DNA of 64,000 nucleotides from contig JANWWS010000014.1 of assembly GCA_025055765.1 (NCBI GenBank), positions 124,001 to 188,000 of the forward strand, written 5' to 3'. The notes below the pieces were generated by a model. That model ran no database searches. It was not told the DNA's origin and worked only from the letters and a program-made list of their open reading frames with translations. The stretch is from Leptospiraceae bacterium. GTDB lineage: Bacteria; Spirochaetota; Leptospiria; Turneriellales; Turneriellaceae. Shown piece after piece: positions 27,483-35,851 of this stretch (position 1 is its first letter; every line of letters starts with the position of its first letter). The position numbers and the translations under genes are program-made.

Positions 27483-28573
27483 AAACGCAAATAGCTTGAG
27501 GCAAGTGGTGTCTTTTTACTTAAAAGATTGGCGAGTTCGCTGCGAAAGCGGGTTCTACTTAAAAAAGAAAATTTACGTCCTATTTTTTCATGATCAAAAG
27601 AATGTTCTAGGCAGAGAAAAACGGCACCCATAAGGGCATCTACTGTGGCCTCTTCAAAAATAATACCATCTTCGCCTGATTTAATGTACTCGGCGACAGT
27701 GGATTTGCGGTGGCATAGGACAGGCCTGCCCATACGTAGACCTTCAAATGGCAAATGGCAATGGTGGTTCTCATCGGTGGCGATGACAGCAATGGCATTC
27801 GAGATATAGTTGGCTCTCTCTATGTCATTACAATTTGTGGTAACTAAAATGTTTTTTTCTATTTGAGAGGTGACTTGGTCGGGATTTCCCGCTCCACATA
27901 TGATGAGTTTTTCTTTTAAGTAATTGAAAGTGTTAAACAAAAGCTCTGCATTAAAGCCAGGCATAAAAACAGTTTCAGCAACAAAATACTCCCGAAAGCC
28001 AGGTCGTGGATAAAAAGCACTTCCTGATACAGGGGGGGCAAGGACTTCGGCTTTTATACCATATATCTTTTGCAAAATGTGTTGCATACGCTCGCTATGC
28101 GTCAGAGCAAGATCGATGCCTCTGGCAAATTCTATATCTAACTCTCTTTCTTGTGCTAATTCCTCGGCCCGGCTAAACGAATAGATTTCATCATCTGTAA
28201 AGTTCCACAAACCCGGGAAGGGGTTAGACAAAAAAGCAATATGGAAAGGTCCTTTCCCTAATTCCTGTTGCAGGTTTTTCTTTATCCACCTCATGGGGCC
28301 GGGGGAGGTAGTAATTATGACATCGTAGCGCTCAAAAGGGAATTTGCTAAGCTCTTTTAGGATCTTGGGACTTTGATGGCGATAGTGGAGATCTTCTTCT
28401 AACGTAGCTTTAGCTTCATAAATGGGCAATTCTTTTAGCCGTGAGCTTAATGCCCCCTCGTGATAATGGAGGGTAAGTATATCCACTTCTGGGATAATCT
28501 TTGCAAATTCTTCTAGAATTAAAAAATCAAAATTATGGTGGTAAATGAAATCATGTGCGATAGCTACTTTCAT
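27479..28573 (-). CDS. GT4-like glycosyltransferase
   Basis: 364 aa from ATG 28573 (the frame opens at a TTG nine bases upstream). Two Rossmann-like halves: MKVAIAHDFIYHHNFDF and a donor-side half with IICGAGNPDQV, CNDIERANYISNAIAVIATDEN and FEGLRMGRPVLCHRKSTVAEYIKSGEDGIIFEE, the E-x7-E pattern of GT4 enzymes (Glu about 285 and 309). Acts in envelope polysaccharide or glycolipid synthesis; donor and acceptor unknown. Its 5' end overlaps murD by 23 bases. Confidence 0.8.
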   Translation of the reverse strand: MKVAIAHDFIYHHNFDFLILEEFAKIIPEVDILTLHYHEGALSSRLKELPIYEAKATLEEDLHYRHQSPKILKELSKFPFERYDVIITTSPGPMRWIKKNLQQELGKGPFHIAFLSNPFPGLWNFTDDEIYSFSRAEELAQERELDIEFARGIDLALTHSERMQHILQKIYGIKAEVLAPPVSGSAFYPRPGFREYFVAETVFMPGFNAELLFNTFNYLKEKLIICGAGNPDQVTSQIEKNILVTTNCNDIERANYISNAIAVIATDENHHCHLPFEGLRMGRPVLCHRKSTVAEYIKSGEDGIIFEEATVDALMGAVFLCLEHSFDHEKIGRKFSFLSRTRFRSELANLLSKKTPLASSYLRF

Positions 28574-29966
28574 ATTCGGCAACTAATTGTTTAAATAAAT
28601 TTCCCCGCTCTTCATAGTTGGCAAACTGATCCCAAGAGGCCATAGCAGGGGAGAGTAGGTAGGTTATTTTTTCTTGTTGCTTTTCTTTTTGGCAAGCTGT
28701 GGCAAGCCAAAATGCATTTGAGAGATCTGGTGCAAGATAAAAAGAAATTCCCCTTTCTTGGAAAATTTTAGCTAAATTGTTTTTTTCTTCACCATAAAGA
28801 AAGCAGATGATATCTCTGTGTAAAAGATAATCGGCAAGTACTTGATAGTTCTCCCCTTTACTACGTCCGCCAAGAAAAAGAAAGACTGGATCTGAAACAT
28901 TGGCAAGGGCATTTAGGGTTGCCTGTGTGGTAGTTGCCTTACTATCATTAATATAGATATTTCCTGAGCGAGAGGGCAGAATCTCAAATCGATGTGCAAG
29001 AGGTATAAATTCTTTTAACGCCTGTCTTAATTTCTCGCTGCCTATGGGGCCGAGCACATTGTGCAAAGCCTCTAAAGCAAACAAAATATTTAATTTGTTA
29101 TGTCTTCCCCGTAGCCTAAGCTCGGATTCATGGCAAATAGGGCTATGCGAGGTTTTGGAATAAAGCCAGGCCTCGAGCCAAGAAAAGTTGCGCGATTCTA
29201 AATGATCAGGATCAATTTCTATTATTTTTTTGTCACCTTGTGGATGAAGGAGAGGATGTCTTTCCTTAAGGTAGCTTTCCCGCTCGGGCATGAGGTTTTG
29301 GTTTACAATAAAAATACCTTTTTCCTCAAGGGCATGATAAATGTTCCATTTCGCTAGGCAATAGTCAGCCATGCTGGCATAACGGTCAAGATGGTTGGGG
29401 GAAATATTTAAATAGAGTGCCTGCTTTAGAGAAAGACCCTGGCATTTCTCAAGCATGAAACTGGAAAGCTCTGCTACGAGATAGCGAACCTCCTCATATT
29501 TCTCTATTTCATTTAAAATGGCACTAAAGGGAAGACCAAAGTTAGCACAGGCAAGGGATTTGACTGAAAAAAAATTCAACAGGTGTGCTAAAAGAGCTGT
29601 CGTGGTTGATTTGCCGTCGGTACCAGTGATGCCAATAAGGGAAAAGCGTTGTTGCACCGTAGGGGCTGTGAATTCTAGCTCGGAGACGACAGGAATTTTT
29701 TTTTCTTGAGCCTCTCTAAAAATAGGTAAAGACAAAGGGACTCCCGGAGAGAGAGTGAGCCAGTCAGGGCTTAGTTTTGCTAAGTTTAGCTGCTCTTCCA
29801 ATACAACAAAGAAGGAATTATTTTGTAATAAATCGGGGGGGTAAGGTGCTCTCTCATTTTGGTCGTAAGCCAGCACCTCGTAGCCCAATGACAAAAGTAG
29901 CCTACTAAAGGCCTGACCTGTTTTGCCCTTGGCGCCTACGAAAAGTACCCGTTGGCCAAGCTCCAT
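28551..29966 (-). CDS. murD: UDP-N-acetylmuramoyl-L-alanine--D-glutamate ligase
   Basis: 471 aa Mur ligase. Central P-loop IGITGTDGKSTTTALLAHLL (about 112-131, GTDGKST), substrate region NISPNHLDRYASMADYCLAKWNI, and C-terminal lobe INDSKATTTQATLNAL (KATTTQA) with VFLFLGGRSKGENYQ. It adds D-Glu in the cytoplasmic steps of peptidoglycan synthesis. Start ATG at 29966, 18 bp after the cyclase gene's stop codon position; its tail overlaps the glycosyltransferase start. Confidence 0.95.
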   Translation of the reverse strand: MELGQRVLFVGAKGKTGQAFSRLLLSLGYEVLAYDQNERAPYPPDLLQNNSFFVVLEEQLNLAKLSPDWLTLSPGVPLSLPIFREAQEKKIPVVSELEFTAPTVQQRFSLIGITGTDGKSTTTALLAHLLNFFSVKSLACANFGLPFSAILNEIEKYEEVRYLVAELSSFMLEKCQGLSLKQALYLNISPNHLDRYASMADYCLAKWNIYHALEEKGIFIVNQNLMPERESYLKERHPLLHPQGDKKIIEIDPDHLESRNFSWLEAWLYSKTSHSPICHESELRLRGRHNKLNILFALEALHNVLGPIGSEKLRQALKEFIPLAHRFEILPSRSGNIYINDSKATTTQATLNALANVSDPVFLFLGGRSKGENYQVLADYLLHRDIICFLYGEEKNNLAKIFQERGISFYLAPDLSNAFWLATACQKEKQQEKITYLLSPAMASWDQFANYEERGNLFKQLVAEYESSYRT

Positions 29967-29984
29967 AGAGATGGGAGAGAATTC

Positions 29985-31817
29985 TTACACAGGTCGTAAA
30001 GCAGAATTCACTTTTAGTTTGTAAAGTGGCCGGCCAGGAAAGAGAACAGAGTTAAAAATTTCGCATGGTACATTTCTTTTTTCTTTTAATGCTTCTAAGA
30101 ATTCATGAGAAAATACAATTTCGTTAGCCGCAGCCAGACTCTGTAGCTTTGCAGCTGTATTTACGGTTTTGCCAAAGTAATCGAGTCCCGTGTTTAAATT
30201 CACAGCTAGACAATCTCCATAGTGAATTCCCACACGCAGCCTAATGTCGGGCACTATGTTTTGCGAAAATATCTCTTGGATATGGACAGCTGCATCGTAG
30301 GCATATTCGGGTAAGCAGAAGGTAGCCATGACTGCATCACCTATGGTTTTTACTATGGCACCATGGAAAGAGCGCACTACCTCGTAAATCTTAATAAAAT
30401 GCTGGCGTACTCGAAGAAAGGCCTCTGCATCGCCTCTTTTATCGTAAAATTTGGTTGATCCAACAATATCGCTAAAGAGGATAGCTTGCTGTCCCACTTC
30501 TAACTTTAATCCTGAGGCAATGGCAGCAGATGGGAAGATATCCCGAAAGAGTTGATAGCTGAGAAGATCTCCCACATGGAGAGCGTCTTCCGTATCGGGG
30601 ATGCGCTCCACAATGAAAGTGGTCTCCTGTTGCCAAGGGTTTACTACTGTTATTTCTAAATCTTTGGCTCTTACCTGGCTATGGGAGATTTCGCCGTCAA
30701 AGAAAAGATCCGCACTTCCTTCATCCGAGATAAAGAATCTCTTGCGGTTTTTGGTGCCCCGAAAGTAAAGAAGGTATTCTCCTCGGGGAAGCAGGCTTTT
30801 TATCTTTAGAGTTTCATATCCTTTAAGATGTCTTTGAATTACAATATGCCTTTTCTGGGCAGGCTCTGCTGCGCAATAAAATCGCTTGGCGACTGCCCGC
30901 ACAGCAGGATTTAAATGAAAGACAACCTCAAGAGTGTCGGGTTTTGTGGATTCAAAATCTATCCCACATACATCGCAGCGAGCGTTTTCCGGTATATCCC
31001 CTAAACTAGCTATTTCTTGACGCACCCCTTTGCAATGGGGACAGGTGACGTCATAGCTTAGAGTAAAGAGACCACTTTTCGTTGCCAGTAATGCGGCGTG
31101 CAAGAGTTCATATAGATCTCGCCCCAATTTTTGGGCGAGAGGGCGTAAGCGAATGCGGTAGAGCTCATCTTCGCTTGCTTCTTGGATGTAGCTTTCAAAA
31201 AACTGCAGTATATCTCGTTTAGCTCCTAGTTTTTCTGTTTGCTGCAAAAGATTTTGCAAGAGAGAGAGGTTCACTTTTATTTCGGGGAGGCTTGCTCTGT
31301 AGAGGAGCCTTTGTTTGTCTGTAAAATCATAACCTTGGCGAATAACCTCCACTAGTTTATGTAAGGTAATGGCGTATTTTTGGCGCATGATTCGTTGCGC
31401 CAGTACGAGAAGGATTTTGCCTAAAAAGTGGCGTGGTATCCAGCCAAAGTAAACGATAAGCTTTGTGCCATCTTTTTCCTTTTCCAAAATATAGCGCGCT
31501 CTTACGTAGCTGGCAAAGCCTCGATCATAGATTCTCGCGTTGTTTAAACCCTTCAGGTACTCCCACTCCCAGCTTACCTCTTGCCAGGAAAGCAAGAATA
31601 GAGCTGTTTTGCTTTTTCCCCAAAGTTTTCCCGCCTCTTCTCGGTAGTGCATTTCGTTTAGTCCCAAGAGTCGGTTGAAGCTGGAGGTGTCAATGATGTG
31701 GGGCCAGAGTGTCTCTGGGCTTATAGGTAGAAAAAAATCCCACAGCCACTCCACCTTTGGTTCACGGGCATACTCCTGAGGCCAAGGGTATAGCTTAAGA
31801 AAGTGGTCGAGGTCCAT
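29985..31817 (-). CDS. Class III adenylate/guanylate cyclase with SRPBCC/DUF5939-like and zinc-ribbon modules
   Basis: 610 aa. N-terminal region (about 1-180) resembles an SRPBCC/DUF5939 sensor; a C2-C2 zinc ribbon (CPHCKGVRQ ... CDVCG, about 255-285); a linker; and a class III catalytic domain (about 420-600) with metal Asps in FSDIVGST and TIGDAVM, adenine-side Lys/Asp (AIVKTIG, LDYFGKTVN) and the N-x3-K of VNTAAKLQS where Arg is usual. The Arg-to-Lys change affects the transition-state residue. Follows MlaD by 51 bp, so cAMP synthesis sits in a lipid-transport/cell-wall operon. Confidence 0.85.
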   Translation of the reverse strand: MDLDHFLKLYPWPQEYAREPKVEWLWDFFLPISPETLWPHIIDTSSFNRLLGLNEMHYREEAGKLWGKSKTALFLLSWQEVSWEWEYLKGLNNARIYDRGFASYVRARYILEKEKDGTKLIVYFGWIPRHFLGKILLVLAQRIMRQKYAITLHKLVEVIRQGYDFTDKQRLLYRASLPEIKVNLSLLQNLLQQTEKLGAKRDILQFFESYIQEASEDELYRIRLRPLAQKLGRDLYELLHAALLATKSGLFTLSYDVTCPHCKGVRQEIASLGDIPENARCDVCGIDFESTKPDTLEVVFHLNPAVRAVAKRFYCAAEPAQKRHIVIQRHLKGYETLKIKSLLPRGEYLLYFRGTKNRKRFFISDEGSADLFFDGEISHSQVRAKDLEITVVNPWQQETTFIVERIPDTEDALHVGDLLSYQLFRDIFPSAAIASGLKLEVGQQAILFSDIVGSTKFYDKRGDAEAFLRVRQHFIKIYEVVRSFHGAIVKTIGDAVMATFCLPEYAYDAAVHIQEIFSQNIVPDIRLRVGIHYGDCLAVNLNTGLDYFGKTVNTAAKLQSLAAANEIVFSHEFLEALKEKRNVPCEIFNSVLFPGRPLYKLKVNSALRPV

Positions 31818-31868
31818 TTTTTGTGAAGATATACTTCTTGTCTGAGAATGGCTAATTTCAAATTACTC

Positions 31869-32768
31869 TTAGTTTTTGCATGGTTCCTTGTAGATGAGCA
31901 CCCAGGGTTCTTCCCTGATACAGCGGATAAATGCACGAGCGTGGTTAATAGCCTCCCCTGTGTTTTTCTGTAATTCACGCCCTTTAACGAGTTTACCAAG
32001 CGATCCTTGGCCAGCTAAAAAGATAGCTCGAATTGACCCTAGAGTTTGCATAATTTGTGTGAGATTTTCCATTACGAGACGGCTATCTTCCCGTGACTTT
32101 TTTGTTAATTCATCGTAGTCAGCGGCAATTTTGCCAAGTTCGCTTAAGAGGAGTTGAAGCTTGTGGGAAATAGAATCCACAGAAACCCGTCCTTGCTCTA
32201 TCAGAAAGCGCATGTCTTCTTCATTTTCCAAAATAATTTGTTTTATCATGGATCTAAGTTGTCTTGCCTGATTAGCAATATCGTCAAGTACTTGGGATGC
32301 TTCACCTTCACGAAACCATGCAGAGAAGCTAAGCATCATTTTTTCCATAGAAGGGGGGTCTATGCCATACCAGGTATCCCCCTCATCGAGAAAGGTGTCG
32401 CCAGGCCTTGCCTCAGGAATAAAGATATTGATATACTTTTCACCTAAAAGATCGCGGCTAAACACTGATATTTGGGTTTCCTTGCGTTTGGGCAAGCGAT
32501 GGCGTAAAATGTCATAAAGGTAGAGCTGCACATAGGTTTGCAGATCTTTCTGGTATATATCTTCTACAAAACCCACGGGCAATCCTCCCGCAGCTAAAAC
32601 AGGTGCCCCTTTATTTAAGTTGTTGAGAAAGCTAAAGGTAACTCGAATACGAAAGCCTGATTTTTTGAGCTTTAGATCGGCGGCAAAGGCGATAAGGAAG
32701 CCTGTTAAAAAGGCAAGCAAAACAACTATAAGTCCAGCATAAATCGCTTTTCTGCGTGTACTTATCAT
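31869..32768 (-). CDS. MlaD-like MCE-domain lipid transport protein (second copy)
   Basis: 299 aa: N-terminal membrane anchor (about 10-33) and one MCE domain (about 38-120: FRIRVTFSFLNNLNKGAPVLAAGGLPVGFVEDI), then a long helical coiled region. Paralogue of the preceding gene; both share the NNL..GAPV.AGG motif and a C-terminal NHARAFIRCIREEPW/NARDLFRLLREKPW end. It begins immediately at the stop codon of the upstream copy. Periplasmic hexamer-type phospholipid binding in the Mla system is the known family role. Confidence 0.88.
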   Translation of the reverse strand: MISTRRKAIYAGLIVVLLAFLTGFLIAFAADLKLKKSGFRIRVTFSFLNNLNKGAPVLAAGGLPVGFVEDIYQKDLQTYVQLYLYDILRHRLPKRKETQISVFSRDLLGEKYINIFIPEARPGDTFLDEGDTWYGIDPPSMEKMMLSFSAWFREGEASQVLDDIANQARQLRSMIKQIILENEEDMRFLIEQGRVSVDSISHKLQLLLSELGKIAADYDELTKKSREDSRLVMENLTQIMQTLGSIRAIFLAGQGSLGKLVKGRELQKNTGEAINHARAFIRCIREEPWVLIYKEPCKN

Positions 32769-33656
32769 TTAGTTTTCTTTGTACATAATTAGCCATGGTT
32801 TTTCTCTCAGTAGCCGAAATAAATCCCGGGCATTGGCTACTGCCTCATTCGCATTGGAGTACAATTCCTCATCTTGAATAAACTTACCAATAGAACCTCT
32901 GCCCGAATTAATACGCTGGGTAATCAGGTTTAAATCTCGCGAGATACGGGACATATTTTCTAGCATAATTTGGATGTCTTGTTTATTCTTGGATGAAATT
33001 TCAGAAAAATTGCGTGAGAGGATGTTTAGTTTTTGCATGAGAGTATCTAGCTGTTGGGAGAGAGAGATAAACGACTCACGGGCTTGTCTAATTGTCATGC
33101 GGATATCGGCTCGGTTTTCACTGGCAATGCCGTTTAAGTTTGAGACAAATTTTTGGGTCTCTTTCATGATCTCGGCTAAAACCTGTCCTCCGTTTTTGCC
33201 ATCAAACCAGCTTGAAAAAGCCATGAGCATCTGGTCAATGGAAGGAGGGTCAATCCCTTTGGCAATATCACCATCACGATAGACCTCTTCGCCTGGTTTG
33301 GCGCTTTCAAAGCTAATATTTACATATTTTTGTCCCATCATACCTGTGGTATAGATGGCAAAGATAGTACTTTCTTTTTTAGGAATTTTATCTCTATATT
33401 CCCCATCTATAAGTAAGCGCACATAGGTTTTTAAATCTTTTTGAAAGATTTTCTCCACATAGCCAATGTTAATCCCACCGGCTATGCGCACTGGTGCGCC
33501 CTCGGCTAAGTTATTTAAAAAGCCAAACTCCACATCAATGCGAAACCCCTTAGCGCCAAATTGAAAGCGGCCAAGAATAGCAAGCATGGCAAGAAATAGT
33601 CCCACACCAATTACTACCATAGCGCCAACGGCTACTGACATTTTAGGGTTATGCAT
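32769..33656 (-). CDS. MlaD-like MCE-domain lipid transport protein (first copy)
   Basis: 295 aa with a single N-terminal helix (about 8-27) and one MCE domain (FRIDVEFGFLNNLAEGAPVRIAGGINIGYVEKI), then long helices (about 150-260) that may form the periplasmic tunnel or coiled coil. Nine bases downstream of mlaF. Having two single-MCE proteins, rather than one, could allow hetero-hexamers or two different periplasmic partners. No MlaB/MlaC is seen nearby. Confidence 0.88.
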   Translation of the reverse strand: MHNPKMSVAVGAMVVIGVGLFLAMLAILGRFQFGAKGFRIDVEFGFLNNLAEGAPVRIAGGINIGYVEKIFQKDLKTYVRLLIDGEYRDKIPKKESTIFAIYTTGMMGQKYVNISFESAKPGEEVYRDGDIAKGIDPPSIDQMLMAFSSWFDGKNGGQVLAEIMKETQKFVSNLNGIASENRADIRMTIRQARESFISLSQQLDTLMQKLNILSRNFSEISSKNKQDIQIMLENMSRISRDLNLITQRINSGRGSIGKFIQDEELYSNANEAVANARDLFRLLREKPWLIMYKEN

Positions 33657-33664
33657 ATCTCCTC

Positions 33665-34426
33665 CTACAAGATAGACATAGGTCCCTCGGCTCTGCCTTC
33701 CACAAACTGACGTACAAGAGGGTCTTCGCTCTCGCGCAGTTCTTGTGGGGTGCCTATTTTAATGAAATTTCCATTATAAAGTAAAGCAACTCGATGGGCC
33801 GTGCGAAAGACGGATTTCATGTCATGAGAAATAACGACTGAGGTTACCTTAAGCTCTCGGTTTAATTTTAAGATTAGGTCATCTACCGCTGCTGCTAAGA
33901 TAGGGTCAACGCCTGTTGTGGGTTCGTCATATAGTACAATTTCAGGTCCAAAGGCAATGGCGCGGGCAAGGCCGACTCTCTTTTGCATCCCACCAGAAAG
34001 GTCGGCAGGATTTAAATGCTCCACTTGAGAGAGACCAACCATAGCCAGCTTTTCTTTAACTTGGCGCGCTATTTCCTCTTCAGATAGATTATAGAACCGA
34101 CGCAAGGCAAAGGCTACATTCTCATAAACACTCATCGAGTCAAAAAGAGCTGCCATTTGAAAGAGTACCCCCATTTTGCGCCGAACCCGGTAAAGCTCTT
34201 TTTCTTTTAAAGCGAAGATATCTTCCCCATCGATATAAATGGTTCCACTGTCAGGACGCATGAGGGCAGAGATATGTTTTAATAGAACCGATTTGCCGGT
34301 CCCTGATTTACCAATGACATAAAAAATCTCACCCTCGTAAATATCTAGATTTACCCCCTTTAAAACTTGTTTGGGGCCAAAAGACTTACTCAGGTTACGT
34401 ATGGAGATTTTTACTTTTCTTTCCAC
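33665..34426 (-). CDS. mlaF: MlaF-like ABC transporter ATPase
   Basis: 253 aa from GTG 34426, one base into the mlaE stop (TAGTG); the frame continues upstream to 34564 inside mlaE, but that part is not family sequence. Walker A GKSGTGKSVLLKH, signature LSGGMQKRVGLARA, Walker B VLYDEPTTGVDP. Energises phospholipid movement between inner and outer membranes with MlaE and MlaD. Confidence 0.94.
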   Translation of the reverse strand: MERKVKISIRNLSKSFGPKQVLKGVNLDIYEGEIFYVIGKSGTGKSVLLKHISALMRPDSGTIYIDGEDIFALKEKELYRVRRKMGVLFQMAALFDSMSVYENVAFALRRFYNLSEEEIARQVKEKLAMVGLSQVEHLNPADLSGGMQKRVGLARAIAFGPEIVLYDEPTTGVDPILAAAVDDLILKLNRELKVTSVVISHDMKSVFRTAHRVALLYNGNFIKIGTPQELRESEDPLVRQFVEGRAEGPMSIL

Positions 34427-35226
34427 TAGAGTCCAAATAGTTGAAAGACATATGTAATAAAATAATCCGATATAATAATCATCATAAAAGAAAAAACTAC
34501 TGCCTGAATTGTAGCCTGCCCCACTCCCTCTGCTCCTCCTTTTGCCCGAAAACCCGTAAAACAAGCAATTAGGGCAATCTCGGCTCCGAAAAAAAAAGTC
34601 TTGGCAACACCTGAGATGAGATCCCTCACTTTTAGGAGTTGCCGGGCACTGTCAAAGTACATGTTTAAGGGAATGTCAAGGCTAATGTAAGATATTACGG
34701 CACCCCCCCAAATGCCCACCACGATGGCCATGACCGTGATAAGGGGCAAACTAAGTACCGATGCTAAAAAGCGTGGTACGGAAAGATAGTGGATGGGATT
34801 GGTAGCCAAGGTTGTTAGGGCATCGATTTGCTCCGTTACTTTCATTGTGCCAACCTCGGCTGCAATAGAAGAGCCAACCCGCCCCGCAAGCAAAACAGCC
34901 GTAAGTACAGGGGCAAGCTCGCGCATCATAGCCAGGGAAATGCCTCCGCCCATAAAGGCAGAGATGCCCTGGATGATTTTTTCCATGGGTCCTCCAAGCT
35001 GCAATGCCATGACCATCCCTACAAAAAAAGAAGAGACTACCCCCACGGGGATAGATTTGACACCAATTTCCCCCATTTGGCGCATGAGATTTCGAAAATC
35101 AAAGGGGCGGGCAAAGATATAGCGAATTGTGGCTGCCGTAAAGAGGCTAAAGGCCCCGATAACTTCCAATAAATCCAAAACACTGTTACCTATTTTTTGC
35201 AGCAATAAATGGACCCCAGCCTTCAT
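34426..35226 (-). CDS. mlaE: MlaE-like ABC transporter permease
   Basis: 266 aa with five or six hydrophobic helices and the MlaE family region: LRQMGEIGVKSIPVGVVSSFFVGMVMALQ-type start and RELAPVLTAVLLAGRVGSSIAAEVGTMKVTEQIDAL. The stop codon is shared with the GTG start of mlaF. Starts five bases after the HNH-like gene's stop, so the lipid system is translated from the same message as that gene. Confidence 0.93.
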   Translation of the reverse strand: MKAGVHLLLQKIGNSVLDLLEVIGAFSLFTAATIRYIFARPFDFRNLMRQMGEIGVKSIPVGVVSSFFVGMVMALQLGGPMEKIIQGISAFMGGGISLAMMRELAPVLTAVLLAGRVGSSIAAEVGTMKVTEQIDALTTLATNPIHYLSVPRFLASVLSLPLITVMAIVVGIWGGAVISYISLDIPLNMYFDSARQLLKVRDLISGVAKTFFFGAEIALIACFTGFRAKGGAEGVGQATIQAVVFSFMMIIISDYFITYVFQLFGL

Positions 35227-35230
35227 GCCA

Positions 35231-35611
35231 TCATTGCGAGGGCTTATTTAGCTGCCAGTGATGGGGATTTACACATTGCTTGTTGCCACAGAGATTTACG
35301 AGCCTGCTTTTTTCCGCTAAGTCTTCGCAAAATAGCTCGTATGCAAAACGATGACTTTTTACTACTTTGTTCTGCCTTAACCAAAACTGGGGATAGCCAT
35401 CGCGAGTAAAGCTTCCCTCCCATTGCCAGCAGGATGGGGTTTTCTTTACATAAGACAGAAAGCGAAGAACGGTTTTCTCATCATAGGGGCTCGGGTTGCG
35501 TAAACCTTCAAGCCTCGGTAACTCTGCCTTAAGTTCTAGCGATCTTGTGGATTTTCGCGATTCCCCCTCTCTCTTTTTTTTGTTTCTTTTGTTTTTCTTC
35601 GCCACTCCCAC
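35231..35611 (-). CDS. Small HNH-fold protein with an altered active site
   Basis: 126 aa from GTG 35611 (a second GTG at 35605; the frame also opens at TTG 35650, which is not favoured). A Lys/Arg-rich tail (KKNKRNKKKR) precedes an HNH-fold: CWQWEG...DGYPQFW, SHRFAYELF and VNLCGNKQCVNPHHW. In related HNH proteins the motif is L-H-x-C-D-N-P-x-C-V-N-P-x-H; here the general-base His is Asn and Asp is Gly, while Cys/Cys/His metal ligands remain. So it is likely catalytically dead or altered and may bind nucleic acid. It is first in the mla operon. Confidence 0.6.
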   Translation of the reverse strand: MGVAKKNKRNKKKREGESRKSTRSLELKAELPRLEGLRNPSPYDEKTVLRFLSYVKKTPSCWQWEGSFTRDGYPQFWLRQNKVVKSHRFAYELFCEDLAEKSRLVNLCGNKQCVNPHHWQLNKPSQ

Positions 35612-35615
35612 TCTA

Positions 35616-35644
35616 ATCGTAAGGGATGGAAAGCATATTTTCAA
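35616..35644 (-). promoter_or_regulatory. Candidate promoter of the HNH-mla operon
   Basis: TTGAAA (35644-35639), 17-nt spacer, TACGAT (35621-35616) on the minus strand, four or five matches per box. The -10 ends four bases before the GTG at 35611, so the message would begin at the start codon. Confidence 0.4.
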
Positions 35645-35816
35645 GGTCAAGCTTAATTTTTTTTACGTTGCGGCTTTGTAGTAAAATAATTCAACCTTTG
35701 CCTTCAAGACGAAAGCTATTCGAAAAGCTAAAAGAGGCAGCACCTGAGCTTTGTGTTTGGGGATTTTGTTGGGTTTTTATAGAAGTTGTCGATTTTGATA
35801 CATATAAAAAAAAGAG

Positions 35817-35845
35817 TAGACTTGATAGGGGTATCTTCGTATACT
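35817..35845 (+). promoter_or_regulatory. Candidate promoter of the cytochrome-lipoprotein/DUF1501 operon
   Basis: TAGACT (35817-35822), exactly 17 nt, TATACT (35840-35845). The predicted transcription start falls at or next to the GTG at 35852, matching the leaderless spacing seen elsewhere. Confidence 0.4.
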
Positions 35846-35851
35846 AATTTA

